The notes under the pieces: generated by a model
Told to the model about the DNA's origin: nothing
Database searches by the model: none
The model's input: the letters and a program-made list of their open reading frames with translations, nothing else
Assembly: GCF_015206895.1 (NCBI RefSeq)
Contig: NZ_JADEXU010000017.1
Location: 1 to 64,000, forward strand
From: Nostoc sp. LEGE 12450
Lineage (GTDB): Bacteria; Cyanobacteriota; Cyanobacteriia; Cyanobacteriales; Nostocaceae
DNA length: 64,000 bases
Direction of reading: 5' to 3'
Shown here: one piece after another, positions 28,941 to 38,141 of the stretch
Layout: each line of letters begins with the position of its first letter
How positions within the stretch are numbered: the first letter of the stretch is position 1
Made by a program: the position numbers and the translations under genes

Positions 28941-29678
28941 ATGACTAGCTTAAGTGAAGAAATATCTAGAAAACTAAATATATATAAGAGAAACTATGCA
29001 GAATATACAAAGTGTTTGATTAAAGGCAGGGAAATTGTTCTAGATGGACGACCAGAAGAAAAAGTTAGACAATTGTTTATCTACTTTTTGGTAAATGAAA
29101 GTGGGTTATTTCCAGGCAAAATTGATATCAAAGTGGAATGTGATTATCATGATATAGAATTGTATAAAACTGTACAAAATGAATATTTTAAACCATATTC
29201 TCCTCCTCTAATGATTGTGGAAGTCAAGCGAGAAGAAGAAAACTTACGGAATCATGAGAAGCAGATTGAAAGATACCTCAAAAAATCTTGTTCTGAGATT
29301 GGTATTTTATACAATTATCACCAAGTTATTGCTTATCTCAAAAAAGATGGAGTATTTATGAGTAATACTCTTGATAATCTTGAAGATATACCAGCTTTAA
29401 TCTTGCAAAGTTCTAATAAATTAGATAAAAATATACTCGAATTTGAAAAAGCTGTAAATGGAAGTTTTGATAGCTTCGTTTATCTTGCTAATAAATACGG
29501 AAAATATAAACTTAACAGAATAGTTTTCAGACTTAAAGGTGAGCAGTTACCAATAGTAGGATCTTTCTTCAAATTTAAAGAAAATAAGCTGTACTACAAT
29601 ATATATGTTCAAGATGTTCAAAAACAGCAAAGCTGTGATTTTCAAAATTTTGAAAAGCTAGTTTCTATTATTTATTGA
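28941..29678 (+). CDS. PD-(D/E)XK nuclease, HsdR N-domain-like
   Basis: A 245-residue protein. GRPEEKVRQLFIYFLVNE (36-53) resembles the leading helix of HsdR N-terminal domains; MIVEVKREEEN carries the catalytic E94-x-K96, and KQIERYL has the Q-x3-Y motif (Q108, Y112) seen in type I restriction nucleases. The first acidic residue is probably among D68/D71, but this is unclear. No helicase domain is attached. It starts at ATG 28941, 91 nt after the GTPase on the same strand, with equally low GC. A joint system, perhaps in defence, is inference. Confidence 0.72.
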   Translation: MTSLSEEISRKLNIYKRNYAEYTKCLIKGREIVLDGRPEEKVRQLFIYFLVNESGLFPGKIDIKVECDYHDIELYKTVQNEYFKPYSPPLMIVEVKREEENLRNHEKQIERYLKKSCSEIGILYNYHQVIAYLKKDGVFMSNTLDNLEDIPALILQSSNKLDKNILEFEKAVNGSFDSFVYLANKYGKYKLNRIVFRLKGEQLPIVGSFFKFKENKLYYNIYVQDVQKQQSCDFQNFEKLVSIIY

Positions 29679-29729
29679 CAAAGATAACTTGTCTCCAAGT
29701 AACAAGTGAGCGTAAAAAAATGACAGGAA

Positions 29730-29870
29730 TTATCCTTCCCAGTCTTGACGAGTATCGCACAGAAAATTGTCTGCGATCGCATCATCAAATAAATAGGGGC
29801 AATGCTCTGGAAAAATTCGTAATAGTAAGTTAGTTTCTTGTAGCTCGAAATCAACTAGCCTTCGCTTCAT
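29730..29870 (-). CDS. Small hypothetical ORF overlapping the XRE gene
   Basis: 46 residues from ATG 29870, overlapping the last 20 nt of the XRE gene in another frame, with CGGGG upstream. The sequence (RRLVDFELQETNLLLRIFPE...) is acidic and aromatic near its end and resembles nothing I know. The overlap suggests translational coupling, as in toxin-antitoxin pairs, but the ORF may be spurious. Confidence 0.35.
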   Translation of the reverse strand: MKRRLVDFELQETNLLLRIFPEHCPYLFDDAIADNFLCDTRQDWEG

Positions 29871-30213
29871 CCCCGGATGCTTCAGCCACAGCAGCCAATC
29901 TATCTGCCGCAGCTTGGACGATTTGAGCAACTTGGCTAAGAGGCATGTGCTGGATTTGTCTAAGAATCAGACTCAAATCTGAGGTTTCTGGAATTGGCTT
30001 GCCATCAATGCAGCTGATTAACTCTTCCATTGTGTAGCCTGCTTTCGATGCGATTCGAGCCAAATTTTCTGTATCTGGCACCTTCACACCTTTTTCCCAC
30101 ATCTGAACAGCAGTAGCAGATACCCCCAAAAGCTTACCAAATGCTCGCTGACTCATTGAACCGCGAGCTAGTTTAATGATTTCAATCAGTTTTTGTTTGC
30201 TTTCGATCTTCAC
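29851..30213 (-). CDS. XRE-family transcriptional regulator
   Basis: 120 residues from GTG 30213. The helix-turn-helix covers about 14-60 (SQRAFGKLLGVSATAVQMWEKGVKVPDTENLARIASKAGY), followed by a linker and an amphipathic Ala-rich tail (SQVAQIVQAAADRLAAVAEA) likely to dimerise. Two AAGTnnACTT palindromes spaced 20 nt lie 26-60 nt upstream of the start, a good candidate for self-repression. No Shine-Dalgarno is visible, and a TATATA lies close to the start, so a leaderless transcript is possible. Its genetic partner is unknown. Confidence 0.85.
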   Translation of the reverse strand: MKIESKQKLIEIIKLARGSMSQRAFGKLLGVSATAVQMWEKGVKVPDTENLARIASKAGYTMEELISCIDGKPIPETSDLSLILRQIQHMPLSQVAQIVQAAADRLAAVAEASGDEAKAS

Positions 30214-30238
30214 TGCTTATATAGCTAGCCAACTGTAT

Positions 30239-30273
30239 TTACAAGTCTACTTTCAATATTACAAGTTTACTTT
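30239..30273 (-). promoter_or_regulatory. Tandem palindromic operator candidate
   Basis: TTACAAGTCTACTTT (30239-30253) and TTACAAGTTTACTTT (30259-30273) differ at one base and start 20 nt apart. Each contains the palindrome AAGTnnACTT, and both are in the promoter region of the XRE gene. Confidence 0.6.
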
Positions 30274-30452
30274 TATATTGACAGCCTTGTGTTTTAGTAC
30301 TAAACTATATCTCTGGTTGTAAATCTGCAACTACAGGCATCAAGCTAGTAGAATAACCTATCTATCTTTAATCAACCCAAAAAACTTAGTTTGCTACGGC
30401 GCTTGTGCTAGTAGCTCAACTTTGCTGCGAGAAATAATATCGAAGGTGCATC

Positions 30453-30899
30453 ATGTTTCGCAAGCCACGCAAAATTAACCAATATCGCCGCAAAGGTAAA
30501 AACCTTATAGCCACTAATAAAATTAAACCAGAACTGTGGAACATTTCTGAGGCAGAAACCAAAGAAGCTTTAAAAGTTAAAGGCTACGATGTTAAGCAAA
30601 TCAAAAAAATCCACATTCTGAAGCATCAAGTGTGTATTTCCTACTGGGATGTAAAAGGCAATATATGCAGCAGCTTTTTTAGCTACCGGATTTTTGCACG
30701 TTGGCAAGAAGAAGTGGAAAAGCTAATTTATACCTGTGAAACCCTGAAGGAATGGGCGAAGTTAAATTACGTTATGAAGTACGAATTTGCCTATTACCAT
30801 TATCCCAGTGAAATAGAAGATACACTCCACGCAATATTAGAAAACCACCTGTCTGTGTTAAAACCAACAGTACAACAAGTGGTTTTACAGGATATTTAA
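30453..30899 (+). CDS. Hypothetical protein
   Basis: 148 residues from ATG 30453. The N-terminus is strongly basic (MFRKPRKINQYRRKGKN), the rest mixed with several aromatic residues (AKLNYVMKYEFAYYHYPSE). I recognise no domain or signal peptide. It is divergent from the XRE gene and convergent with prfA, whose stop is 9 nt away. Its coding status rests on length and on ordinary composition. Confidence 0.6.
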   Translation: MFRKPRKINQYRRKGKNLIATNKIKPELWNISEAETKEALKVKGYDVKQIKKIHILKHQVCISYWDVKGNICSSFFSYRIFARWQEEVEKLIYTCETLKEWAKLNYVMKYEFAYYHYPSEIEDTLHAILENHLSVLKPTVQQVVLQDI

Positions 30900-30908
30900 C
30901 AACAGAAA

Positions 30909-32006
30909 TTAGTTAGCGGCAGAAGTCGCTAACTCCGCGAGACGTTCTTGCTGGTCTAGAGATATACAAGATTGGATAAGTGTCTCTAAATCACCATCCA
31001 AAACAGGGGTAAGAGAATAATTCTGACCTAACCGATGATCGGTAGCGCGGTTATCTTTATAGTTATAGGTGCGAATTTTTTCCGATCGCGATCCAGTACC
31101 AACCTGCGATCGCCGCATGGAAGTAACAGCTGCTTGTTGTTCGCCTAACTTGATGTCATACAACTTCGCCCGCAGAATTTGCATCGCCCGTTCTTTGTTT
31201 TGCAACTGGCTGCGTTCTTCTGTACAGAAAATGCGTATTCCCGTCGGTTTGTGCATCAAGTCAACGGCTGTTTCCACCTTGTTGACGTTTTGTCCACCAG
31301 CACCACCAGAACGGGCTGTAGTCATTTCAATATCTTTTGGGTCAATGTGAATTTCCACATCATCCACCTCTGGCATAATCGCCACGGTAGCTGTGGAAGT
31401 ATGAACCCGTCCCCCGGATTCAGTTGCCGGCACGCGCTGCACACGATGCACTCCAGCTTCAAACTTTAGCTGGCTATAAACGTCATTACCTTTAATTTCG
31501 AGAATTACTTCTTTCCAGCCACCCATTTCTCCGCGAGATTCGCTCACTAAAGAAACTTTCCAACCTTGAGTCTGGGCATAGCGGGTGTACATCTGCATCA
31601 AATCGCCAGCCCAAATACTTGCTTCATCGCCACCAGTACCAGCGCGAATTTCCAACATGATATTCTTTTCATCATTGGGGTCGCGTGGTAGCAGTAAGAC
31701 TTTCAAGCGAGACTCTAAATGTTCTATTTTTTCTTCAAGTTCTTTTACTTCCAGTGATGCCATTTCTTGCAACTCTGGGTCACTTGCAGATTCTTTGTAA
31801 ACCTGACGCGCTCCGATCAAGTCTTCTTGGGCTGTTTTCCAAATTTCATAAGTATTAACCACCTCTTCCAAAGAAGATCGAGACTTAGCAATTTCTTGAT
31901 ACTCATCAGGATTGCTAGCGGTATCGGGGTCGCCAAGACGACGGGTTAATTCATTAAAAGTTTGTTCAACGGATTTTAGTTTGTCCAGTAAGTATGATTC
32001 AGCCAT
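30909..32006 (-). CDS. prfA: Peptide chain release factor 1
   Basis: A 365-residue class I release factor. [11 protein letters not shown] holds the PAT tripeptide that reads UAA and UAG, and [16 protein letters not shown] holds the GGQ loop that triggers peptide release. Length and ending are standard. It is the last gene of the ribosomal cluster on this strand, 103 nt after rpmE. Confidence 0.97.
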   Translation of the reverse strand: MAESYLLDKLKSVEQTFNELTRRLGDPDTASNPDEYQEIAKSRSSLEEVVNTYEIWKTAQEDLIGARQVYKESASDPELQEMASLEVKELEEKIEHLESRLKVLLLPRDPNDEKNIMLEIRAGTGGDEASIWAGDLMQMYTRYAQTQGWKVSLVSESRGEMGGWKEVILEIKGNDVYSQLKFEAGVHRVQRVPATESGGRVHTSTATVAIMPEVDDVEIHIDPKDIEMTTARSGGAGGQNVNKVETAVDLMHKPTGIRIFCTEERSQLQNKERAMQILRAKLYDIKLGEQQAAVTSMRRSQVGTGSRSEKIRTYNYKDNRATDHRLGQNYSLTPVLDGDLETLIQSCISLDQQERLAELATSAAN

Positions 32007-32109
32007 GACGATTGCGATCGCTCCTTAAAAAATAACAAATTGGCTCGAGCATATAAATGAAAATCGACCCAGCTGATGCAGGGCCGTCGTTAACAGCAGA
32101 GCCAACTCG

Positions 32110-32352
32110 CTACTTTTTGTCTTGTTCGTCGCCAGATGTTTGAGTGCTGCTCATACCGTACTTGCGGAGGAAGCGCTCTACTCGACCCTCAGTGTCAATA
32201 ATCTTCTGAGTGCCGGTGTAAAAGGGATGATTTCCAGACCAAACATCTACGTGCAATTCTGGCTTCGTAGAGCCAATAGTCATAACAACTTGACCGTTGC
32301 AGTAAACTTTAGCATCTGGATACCACTTGGGGTGAATATCAGCTTTAGCCAT
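32110..32352 (-). CDS. rpmE: 50S ribosomal protein L31
   Basis: 80 residues from ATG 32352; an in-frame ATG at 32400 would add 16 unrelated residues. It starts AKADIHPKWYPDAKVYCNGQ and contains VDVWSGNHPFYTGTQ and RVERFLRKYG. Only one cysteine is seen where the zinc form has a CxxC pair, so this is the zinc-independent (C-minus) form. Confidence 0.95.
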   Translation of the reverse strand: MAKADIHPKWYPDAKVYCNGQVVMTIGSTKPELHVDVWSGNHPFYTGTQKIIDTEGRVERFLRKYGMSSTQTSGDEQDKK

Positions 32353-32454
32353 TGTTCTTTTTGTGATGAATCTATATAAATTATAACTTTCAGCGTTCAA
32401 TTGCAGCTACAGAGTGGGGAGTGGGGAGATGCCCCATACCCACTTGTCCAATTT

Positions 32455-32871
32455 CTAACGCTTAGAGTACTGAGGTGCTTTCCGGGCTTTATGTAAACCA
32501 TATTTCTTCCGCTCTTTTGCTCTCGGATCGCGAGTCAAATAACCTTCGGTTTTCAAGGGTGGGCGGTTGTCTGGGTCTAGTTGGCATAAAGCACGAGCAA
32601 CTCCCAAACGAACAGAATCAGCCTGTCCGGTCAAGCCGCCGCCTTCTGCTTTTACCAAAATGTCATATTCGTTTTCTAGTCCCAAAGTTTCCAGGGGTGC
32701 TTTGATCACTCCCAGGTAGTTAGGGTTAAATTGGAAATACAAGTTTCCATCTTTACCGTTCACAGTCAGTTGACCGGTGCCTGGAACCAAGCGTACCCTT
32801 GCTACTGCGTTCTTACGACGGCCAGTACCCCAGTATACGGCGCGACCGCTATTAGCATCTGCTACTACCAT
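32455..32871 (-). CDS. rpsI: 30S ribosomal protein S9
   Basis: 138 residues ending in the conserved basic tail [16 protein letters not shown] that reaches the P-site t[22 protein letters not shown] is the typical start region. Its ATG overlaps the rplM stop by one base (TAATG), so the two genes are translationally coupled. Confidence 0.97.
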   Translation of the reverse strand: MVVADANSGRAVYWGTGRRKNAVARVRLVPGTGQLTVNGKDGNLYFQFNPNYLGVIKAPLETLGLENEYDILVKAEGGGLTGQADSVRLGVARALCQLDPDNRPPLKTEGYLTRDPRAKERKKYGLHKARKAPQYSKR

Positions 32872-33332
32872 TAATTTTCTTCTCCAGGAATTGTACTAAC
32901 TTTTAGTTCTTTAGGTTTTTGAGCATCGTGGGGATGTGTAGGCCCAGCGTAGACTTTCAGCTTGGTGAACAACTGCTTACCGAGGCTATTTTTAGGTAGC
33001 ATACCTTTAACAGCTTGCTCTAAAATCCGCTCTGGTATGCGGTCTTGCAGTTTAGCGAAAGTTTCCGTTTTCATCCCACCGGGACGACCAGAATGGCGGC
33101 GGTAAAGCTTTTGAGTGCGCTTTTTGCCTGTGACTGCTACTTTCTCGGCATTGATGACGATTACGAAGTCACCTGTATCTAAATGAGGTGTATATTCGGG
33201 TTTCTTTTTGCCTCTCAATACCTGAGCTATTTCGCTGGCGAGGCGACCGAGACGTTTATCGGTGGCATCTACTATGTACCACTCACGCTCAAGGGTTGCT
33301 TGAGAAGGAAGGTATGTTTTAACTGTTGTCAT
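32871..33332 (-). CDS. rplM: 50S ribosomal protein L13
   Basis: 153 residues with [19 protein letters not shown] and [24 protein letters not shown], characteristic of L13. It is an early assembly protein of the large subunit. The usual rplM-rpsI pairing is kept. Its ATG sits at the edge of a heptamer repeat array that fills the truA-rplM spacer. Confidence 0.97.
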   Translation of the reverse strand: MTTVKTYLPSQATLEREWYIVDATDKRLGRLASEIAQVLRGKKKPEYTPHLDTGDFVIVINAEKVAVTGKKRTQKLYRRHSGRPGGMKTETFAKLQDRIPERILEQAVKGMLPKNSLGKQLFTKLKVYAGPTHPHDAQKPKELKVSTIPGEEN

Positions 33333-33423
33333 TTGTCATTTGTCCTTTGTCATTTTTAATTTGTCATTAGTCATTTGTCTTTTGTCATTTGTAGTTACTA
33401 AGAACCAATGACTAATGACTCTT
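33326..33423. repeat. Heptamer array running into the truA 3' end
   Basis: TTGTCATTTGTCCTTTGTCATTT-type heptamers followed by CCAATGACTAATGACTC. The array covers the truA-rplM spacer and the last codons of truA. Confidence 0.75.
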
Positions 33424-34246
33424 GACTAGTGACGAACTTTGGCAAGGTGTCGTACCAAATCTCTTTTGGAAAGGGAAAATCGGGATAGCCGACTCGCAAC
33501 AAGCACAAGCCTTGAGGCGGTGCGGCATATTTCACTTCTTCCCGGCGTTCTTCTTTCCAGAGTTCGGTGAAGTTAGAAAGTGTTCGTTGTCCAGAACCTA
33601 CTTCTACCAGCATCCCTACCAACAGCCGTACCATGCCATATAAAAATCCATCTGCCTGTATTTCAATATGGATAAATGGCCCACTGCGACGACACTCTAC
33701 TGCTTGCACCTCTACCCAGGAATGCGATCGCTTTGAGCCTGCACGGTGAAAAGCAGCTAAGTGATGCTTTCCCAAGAGAGGTTTCAAGGCAGCTTGGATT
33801 AAAGATTCATCCAGGGGTGCATAATAATAATGCCAACTGAAGGGTCTTACAAACAAGTTAAGCCGATCTTCAGTATATATTGTGTAGCGATACCGCCGAT
33901 AGGCTGCACTAAAGCGAGCGTGCCAACGGTTATCGACACTAGCTGAAGCCCTGATTAATATATCTGGCGGCAGGTAGCTGTTGAGAATTGTTGCCCACTT
34001 GTGAGGCGGAATGAAACCTGTAGCTTCAAAATGGGCTACTTGAGCAGCAGCGTGAACTCCAGAATCGGTTCGCCCAGCACCGTGTAATGTTACATGATGC
34101 CCAAGAATAGTAGCGATCGCAATTTCAATCTCTTCTTGGACTGTCCGGTGTTGTTTTTGCCGTTGCCAGCCATGAAAATGAGTGCCCAGGTATTGGATTA
34201 CCAAGGCTACTCGATGAGTTTGTGTAGGCTGGTGGCTTTCTAACAT
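33398..34246 (-). CDS. truA: tRNA pseudouridine synthase A
   Basis: 282 residues from ATG 34246; an upstream ATG at 34267 lies in repeat text and adds 7 residues. IQYLGTHFHGWQRQ is the family start and GAGRTDSGVHAAAQ carries the catalytic aspartate. It modifies U38-40 of tRNA anticodon arms. The last about ten residues (TSQESLVIGS) are encoded by a heptamer repeat array that also provides the stop codon. It follows rplQ in the cluster, as usual in cyanobacteria. Confidence 0.95.
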   Translation of the reverse strand: MLESHQPTQTHRVALVIQYLGTHFHGWQRQKQHRTVQEEIEIAIATILGHHVTLHGAGRTDSGVHAAAQVAHFEATGFIPPHKWATILNSYLPPDILIRASASVDNRWHARFSAAYRRYRYTIYTEDRLNLFVRPFSWHYYYAPLDESLIQAALKPLLGKHHLAAFHRAGSKRSHSWVEVQAVECRRSGPFIHIEIQADGFLYGMVRLLVGMLVEVGSGQRTLSNFTELWKEERREEVKYAAPPQGLCLLRVGYPDFPFPKEIWYDTLPKFVTSQESLVIGS

Positions 34247-34253
34247 ACAGATT

Positions 34254-34333
34254 TTGTCCTTTGTCATTTGTCTTTTGTCAGTTGTCCTTTGTTATTCACT
34301 AATGACCAATGACTAATGACCAATGACTAATGA
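34254..34333. repeat. Heptamer array in the rplQ-truA spacer
   Basis: TTTGTCC/TTTGTCA units lead into ACTAATGACCAATGACTAATGAC units that end at the rplQ stop codon. Confidence 0.75.
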
Positions 34334-34334
34334 C

Positions 34335-34685
34335 TTAAACCAATTCAATTATTGCCATTTTTGCATTATCACCCCGACGCGGTACGGTACGCAGGATGCG
34401 GGTATAACCGCCCTGGCGATCGCCGTATCGAGTTGGAGCTTGCTCAAATAGAGCGTGAACCAGTTGTTTGTCGAAGATATAGCCAAGGGCTTCCCGACGT
34501 GCTGACAAGGAGCCATTTTTGGCTAGGGTAATCATTTTTTCCACTTCACTTCTTAGAACTTTCGCTCTAATTAAAGTGGTGGTGATCTTACCATGACGGA
34601 TCAGCTCGGTGGCGAGCGATCGCAGTAAAGCACGGCGTTGATCGGCTGGTTTACTGAGTTTTTTGACGCGACAACGGTGACGCAT
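34335..34685 (-). CDS. rplQ: 50S ribosomal protein L17
   Basis: 116 residues, starting [20 protein letters not shown] and ending [14 protein letters not shown], both typical of L17. It lies 31 nt after rpoA, the standard order. The stop codon is followed directly by a heptamer repeat array. Confidence 0.97.
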   Translation of the reverse strand: MRHRCRVKKLSKPADQRRALLRSLATELIRHGKITTTLIRAKVLRSEVEKMITLAKNGSLSARREALGYIFDKQLVHALFEQAPTRYGDRQGGYTRILRTVPRRGDNAKMAIIELV

Positions 34686-34716
34686 AATTATGCACTATGA
34701 ATTATGAAGGTTTTTC

Positions 34717-35664
34717 TTAAGGGTGTTTAGAGCCTCTTTCCATTGGCAGGGTGATGCCCAAGCGTCGCTGCAAAGCTTCCACGACTTCTTCTGCTGATTT
34801 CTGCCCAAAGTTCTTAATTTCTAAGAGGTCTTCTTGGGTATAATCCAACAAATCTGCCACAGAGTTAACTTGTGCCCGTTTGAGACAGTTATATGCCCGC
34901 ACAGAAAGTTGCAACTCTTCGATGGGTATCTGGGCAGTTGGATCGTCTGGAATATCCGAACCTGTGTCTGTTGGTTCGAGGGAGATGTCTTTCAACGGGT
35001 TGAATAAATCTACCAAGATTGCAGCGGCCGAAGATAGTGCTTCTTGAGGAGAAATACTGCCATTTGTCCAAACTTCCAACAGTAGTCGGTCTTTTGGAAT
35101 TAAGCCTTCCCCACGAGATTCTTCAACACTGTAGTTGACTTTTCGCACCGGCATAAATATCGAGTCGATTTGAAGAAAATCCAACGATGTGGCTTCCTCA
35201 CGTCCTCGCTCTACTGTGCGATAGCCTTTGCCTTTCTCGATCCGAAATTCCATTTCCAGCTTTCCACCTTCAGCGATGGTGGCTACATACTGGGTCTGAT
35301 CGATGACTTCTACTTCACTAGGTAAATCAAAATGTGCCGCAGTAATTGTTGCTGGGCCGCTAACGAGTAATCTACCAATCTGAGGCTGTGAGGAATAGTT
35401 TTTGAGGATAACTTCCTTCATTTTCATGAGGATTTCCAGTACATCTTCCCGCACGCCCGGAACTGTGGCAAACTCGTGTGAAACGCCTGCAATCCGCACT
35501 GCTGTAACTGCTGTACCTTCTAGGTTAGACAGTAAAACCCGCCGTAGTGCGTTGCCAACCGTTGTTCCTTGACCGCGTTCTAGAGGTTCCAGAACAAATT
35601 TACTGTAATGGTTCCGACTTTCTTCAGTATTCGACTCTACACATTCAATCTGAAACTGCGCCAC
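34717..35664 (-). CDS. rpoA: RNA polymerase alpha subunit
   Basis: 315 residues, started by GTG 35664. The N-terminal dimerisation domain has FVLEPLERGQGTTVGNALRRVLL, and the C-terminal domain (about 235-310) has LSVRAYNCLKRAQVNSVADLL and LEIKNFGQKSAEEV, which contact UP elements and activators. It is 326 nt downstream of rpsK, an unusually long spacer for this cluster. Confidence 0.98.
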   Translation of the reverse strand: MAQFQIECVESNTEESRNHYSKFVLEPLERGQGTTVGNALRRVLLSNLEGTAVTAVRIAGVSHEFATVPGVREDVLEILMKMKEVILKNYSSQPQIGRLLVSGPATITAAHFDLPSEVEVIDQTQYVATIAEGGKLEMEFRIEKGKGYRTVERGREEATSLDFLQIDSIFMPVRKVNYSVEESRGEGLIPKDRLLLEVWTNGSISPQEALSSAAAILVDLFNPLKDISLEPTDTGSDIPDDPTAQIPIEELQLSVRAYNCLKRAQVNSVADLLDYTQEDLLEIKNFGQKSAEEVVEALQRRLGITLPMERGSKHP

Positions 35665-35990
35665 GGATGAGCCTCCCTTTTTCTAAGGTGCTGCTAGCAG
35701 ACAAATCAATTGCCTCCCGAATTGACTTTATGTCCTGTAGGTTATAGGTCTATCAAACTACTAGTATGAAATTACGGTATAGTTTGACGCTCCTATTGAG
35801 CTTTCAGGCGCTAATAATATTTTGGGTTCCCGAAGTTTAACAGCTTTCCCTACAGGAAAATCTGATTCGCTTTTGGTGGCCCAAGTTTTCACCCAATGAC
35901 AGTTTGCACGTTATCCGCCCAAGCGGTCATTGTGAGTAACTTTACTTTCTTGGTTGTAGCTTCTCGTCCTCAATGCCCAAGTCTTGGTAT
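35665..35990 (-). other. Long rpsK-rpoA spacer with a hairpin
   Basis: 326 non-coding bases lead into rpoA. CAATGAC (35894-35900) pairs with GTCATTG (35926-35932), enclosing CCGC/GCG near 35915-35925, so a folded leader or an internal promoter region is plausible. No reading frame looks real. Confidence 0.5.
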
Positions 35991-36386
35991 TTAAACTCGA
36001 CGGCGCTTGGGTGGACGGCAGCCATTGTGAGGAATAGGGGTAATATCCCGAATGAGTGTAATTTCCAGTCCTGCTCCTTGAAGTGCGCGGATAGCGGTTT
36101 CTCTACCTGCTCCTGGCCCACTTACCATTACCTCAATTTGGCGCATTCCTTGATCTATAGCTCTACGGGCTGCACTTTCAGCAGCAGTTTGCGCTGCAAA
36201 GGGAGTTCCCTTTTTTGCTCCCTTAAAACCGCTAGAACCAGCGCTGGCCCAGGAGATGACATCTCCATTTTGATCGGTAATGGTGACAATGCTATTGTTG
36301 AAAGTAGACTGGATGTAGGCCATCCCACTGGGTACGTTCCGTTTCTGCTTCTTGCTCCCGGATTTTTTAGTTGGTTGTCTCGCCAT
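35991..36386 (-). CDS. rpsK: 30S ribosomal protein S11
   Basis: 131 residues. [34 protein letters not shown] and the C-terminal [15 protein letters not shown] are diagnostic for S11, a protein of the small-subunit platform. It follows rpsM by 54 nt. Confidence 0.98.
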
Positions 36387-36440
36387 ACTTGTTTAGTTGA
36401 TTTAAGGTAAAACTTGCTCTGATTAGCAAGCGTTGCAAAT

Positions 36441-36821
36441 TTATTTCCCTGGAGCCTTCTTCTTACCAGCCACTGTCTGCCTTCTGCCTCGACGGGTTCT
36501 GGCATTGGTGCGAGTTCTTTGTCCTCTGACTGGTAAGCCCATGCGATGACGACGACCTCTGTAAGTACCAATGTCAACTAAGCGCTTGATGTTCAAAGAC
36601 TCCAAACGCCGCAAGTCGCCTTCAACTTGATAGTTGCTTTCTATTTCGCCTCGCAGGGCTGTCACATCGGCATCACTTAAGTCCTTAACGCGGGTGTCTG
36701 GATTCACACCAGTAGCCGCTATAATTTCTTGAGCGCGTGATAAACCAATTCCGTAGATATAAGTTAGACCGATTTCAACGCGCTTATCGCGTGGAAGGTC
36801 TACTCCGGCAATCCGTGCCAC
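36441..36821 (-). CDS. rpsM: 30S ribosomal protein S13
   Basis: 126 residues with [20 protein letters not shown] at the N-terminus and [20 protein letters not shown] near the C-terminus, as expected for S13, which contacts the subunit bridge and P-site tRNA. It follows rpmJ by 116 nt. Confidence 0.98.
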   Translation of the reverse strand: MARIAGVDLPRDKRVEIGLTYIYGIGLSRAQEIIAATGVNPDTRVKDLSDADVTALRGEIESNYQVEGDLRRLESLNIKRLVDIGTYRGRRHRMGLPVRGQRTRTNARTRRGRRQTVAGKKKAPGK

Positions 36822-36937
36822 AATGAACTCTCCCTATTGTTTTCGCAATTACTGTTGGTTGAAAAAACGTGATTAATCGCGTTTTTTCGTTGTTAATGAT
36901 GATATACGTGTTACAACTCACTCTCTTTGTAAAAGCG

Positions 36938-37051
36938 TTATCCTTGACGTTGCTTGTGCTTGGGGTTCACGCAGATCACCATGACGCGACCACGACGTTT
37001 GATCACGCTACACTTTTCACAAATTTTCTTGACTGAGGCTCTAACTTTCAT
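36938..37051 (-). CDS. rpmJ: 50S ribosomal protein L36
   Basis: 37 residues: [20 protein letters not shown], followed by [17 protein letters not shown]. The zinc ligands C11, C14, C27 and H32 are all present, so this is the zinc-binding form. The reading frame is complete from ATG 37051 to TAA at 36938, placed between infA and rpsM as usual. Confidence 0.95.
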   Translation of the reverse strand: MKVRASVKKICEKCSVIKRRGRVMVICVNPKHKQRQG

Positions 37052-37174
37052 GCCTTTTATTTTTTGACTCCAAATATTAAATTATAGCATTTTTAGAGAA
37101 AACAATCCATTAATTTGACTAGCAAACAGTCAAAAGGATGATTTTATGGTAAAATTCTCTACATCTACATATAG

Positions 37175-37399
37175 TTACTTCTTTCGTAGTCGATAGGTAA
37201 TTCTGCCTTTGGTCAAGTCGTAAGGAGTTAACTCTACCTTGACGCGATCGCCGGGCAAAATCTTGATATAGTTGCGGCGAATCTTGCCGGAAATGTGAGC
37301 TAGCACGTTAAATCCATTGTCCAAGTCAACGCGAAACATCGCATTGGGCAAGGACTCTGTAACCGTGCCTTCCATTTCAATCAAATCTTGCTTAGACAA
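37175..37399 (-). CDS. infA: Translation initiation factor IF-1
   Basis: 74 residues, an OB-fold protein that binds the A site during initiation. [20 protein letters not shown] and [21 protein letters not shown] are diagnostic. It lies between adk and rpmJ. Confidence 0.97.
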
Positions 37400-37589
37400 T
37401 TTGTTTTTTCCTCAACTCAACAATTTCGTGTTCAGTTGCAGCACTTCATCTGCAAGAGAACACATTTTAAGAAATATATCAACAGTTTATTAATATATCT
37501 TAGCTAAAATTGATCTGTTTCTTGGGAGGGCATGGGACATTGGGAATTGGGGAAAGAATTACTGTAGCTCCTCCCCTACTCCCTGATCC

Positions 37590-38141
37590 TCAAGCGATTA
37601 CCTTTTGCAGTTCACTAGTGACTTCTTCTTGGGACTGATTGCCATTGACTGTTAAAAGTTTTTGGCGATCGCGATAATAATCAATTAAAGGTGCAGTTTC
37701 AGCGCGGTACACTTCTAACCGACGACGAATGACCTCTTCGGTATCATCTTTTCGCCCTCTAGCTAGCAAACGTTTTACCACAACATCATCTGGTGCATCT
37801 AGATTAACTACCCTTTCGCCACTCTGATGTATTGTTACCAGCAATTCTTCTAGAAAAGCTGCTTGCGTCACTTTACGGGGAAAACCATCAAGAATCCAAC
37901 CATTTTCTGCATCTGGTTGGTTGAGGCGCTCCTGTACCAAGTCCTGAACTAGCTGGTCGGGGACTAACTCGCCGCTATTTACATAGTTTTGAGCTTTGAT
38001 TCCCAAATGAGTTTGCTCTTTCATAGCTTGTCTTAATATTTCCCCAGTAGAAATATGGGGAATATTTAAGTGTTCCGCCAATGATTGGGCTTGTGTTCCC
38101 TTACCAGCTCCAGGTGGCCCCAAGAAGATTAGTCGCGTCAC
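37590..38141 (-). CDS. adk: Adenylate kinase
   Basis: 183 residues, a short-LID form typical of cyanobacteria. P-loop [14 protein letters not shown]-site [11 protein letters not shown] and [14 protein letters not shown] are seen. It interconverts ATP, AMP and ADP. The GTG start overlaps the secY stop by one base (TAGTG), pointing to coupled translation. Confidence 0.96.
   Translation of the reverse strand: MTRLIFLGPPGAGKGTQAQSLAEHLNIPHISTGEILRQAMKEQTHLGIKAQNYVNSGELVPDQLVQDLVQERLNQPDAENGWILDGFPRKVTQAAFLEELLVTIHQSGERVVNLDAPDDVVVKRLLARGRKDDTEEVIRRRLEVYRAETAPLIDYYRDRQKLLTVNGNQSQEEVTSELQKVIA

Noticed and set aside
36155-36577. 140-residue frame opposite and across rpsK and rpsM
   Set aside because: It is a shadow of the two ribosomal genes in another frame.
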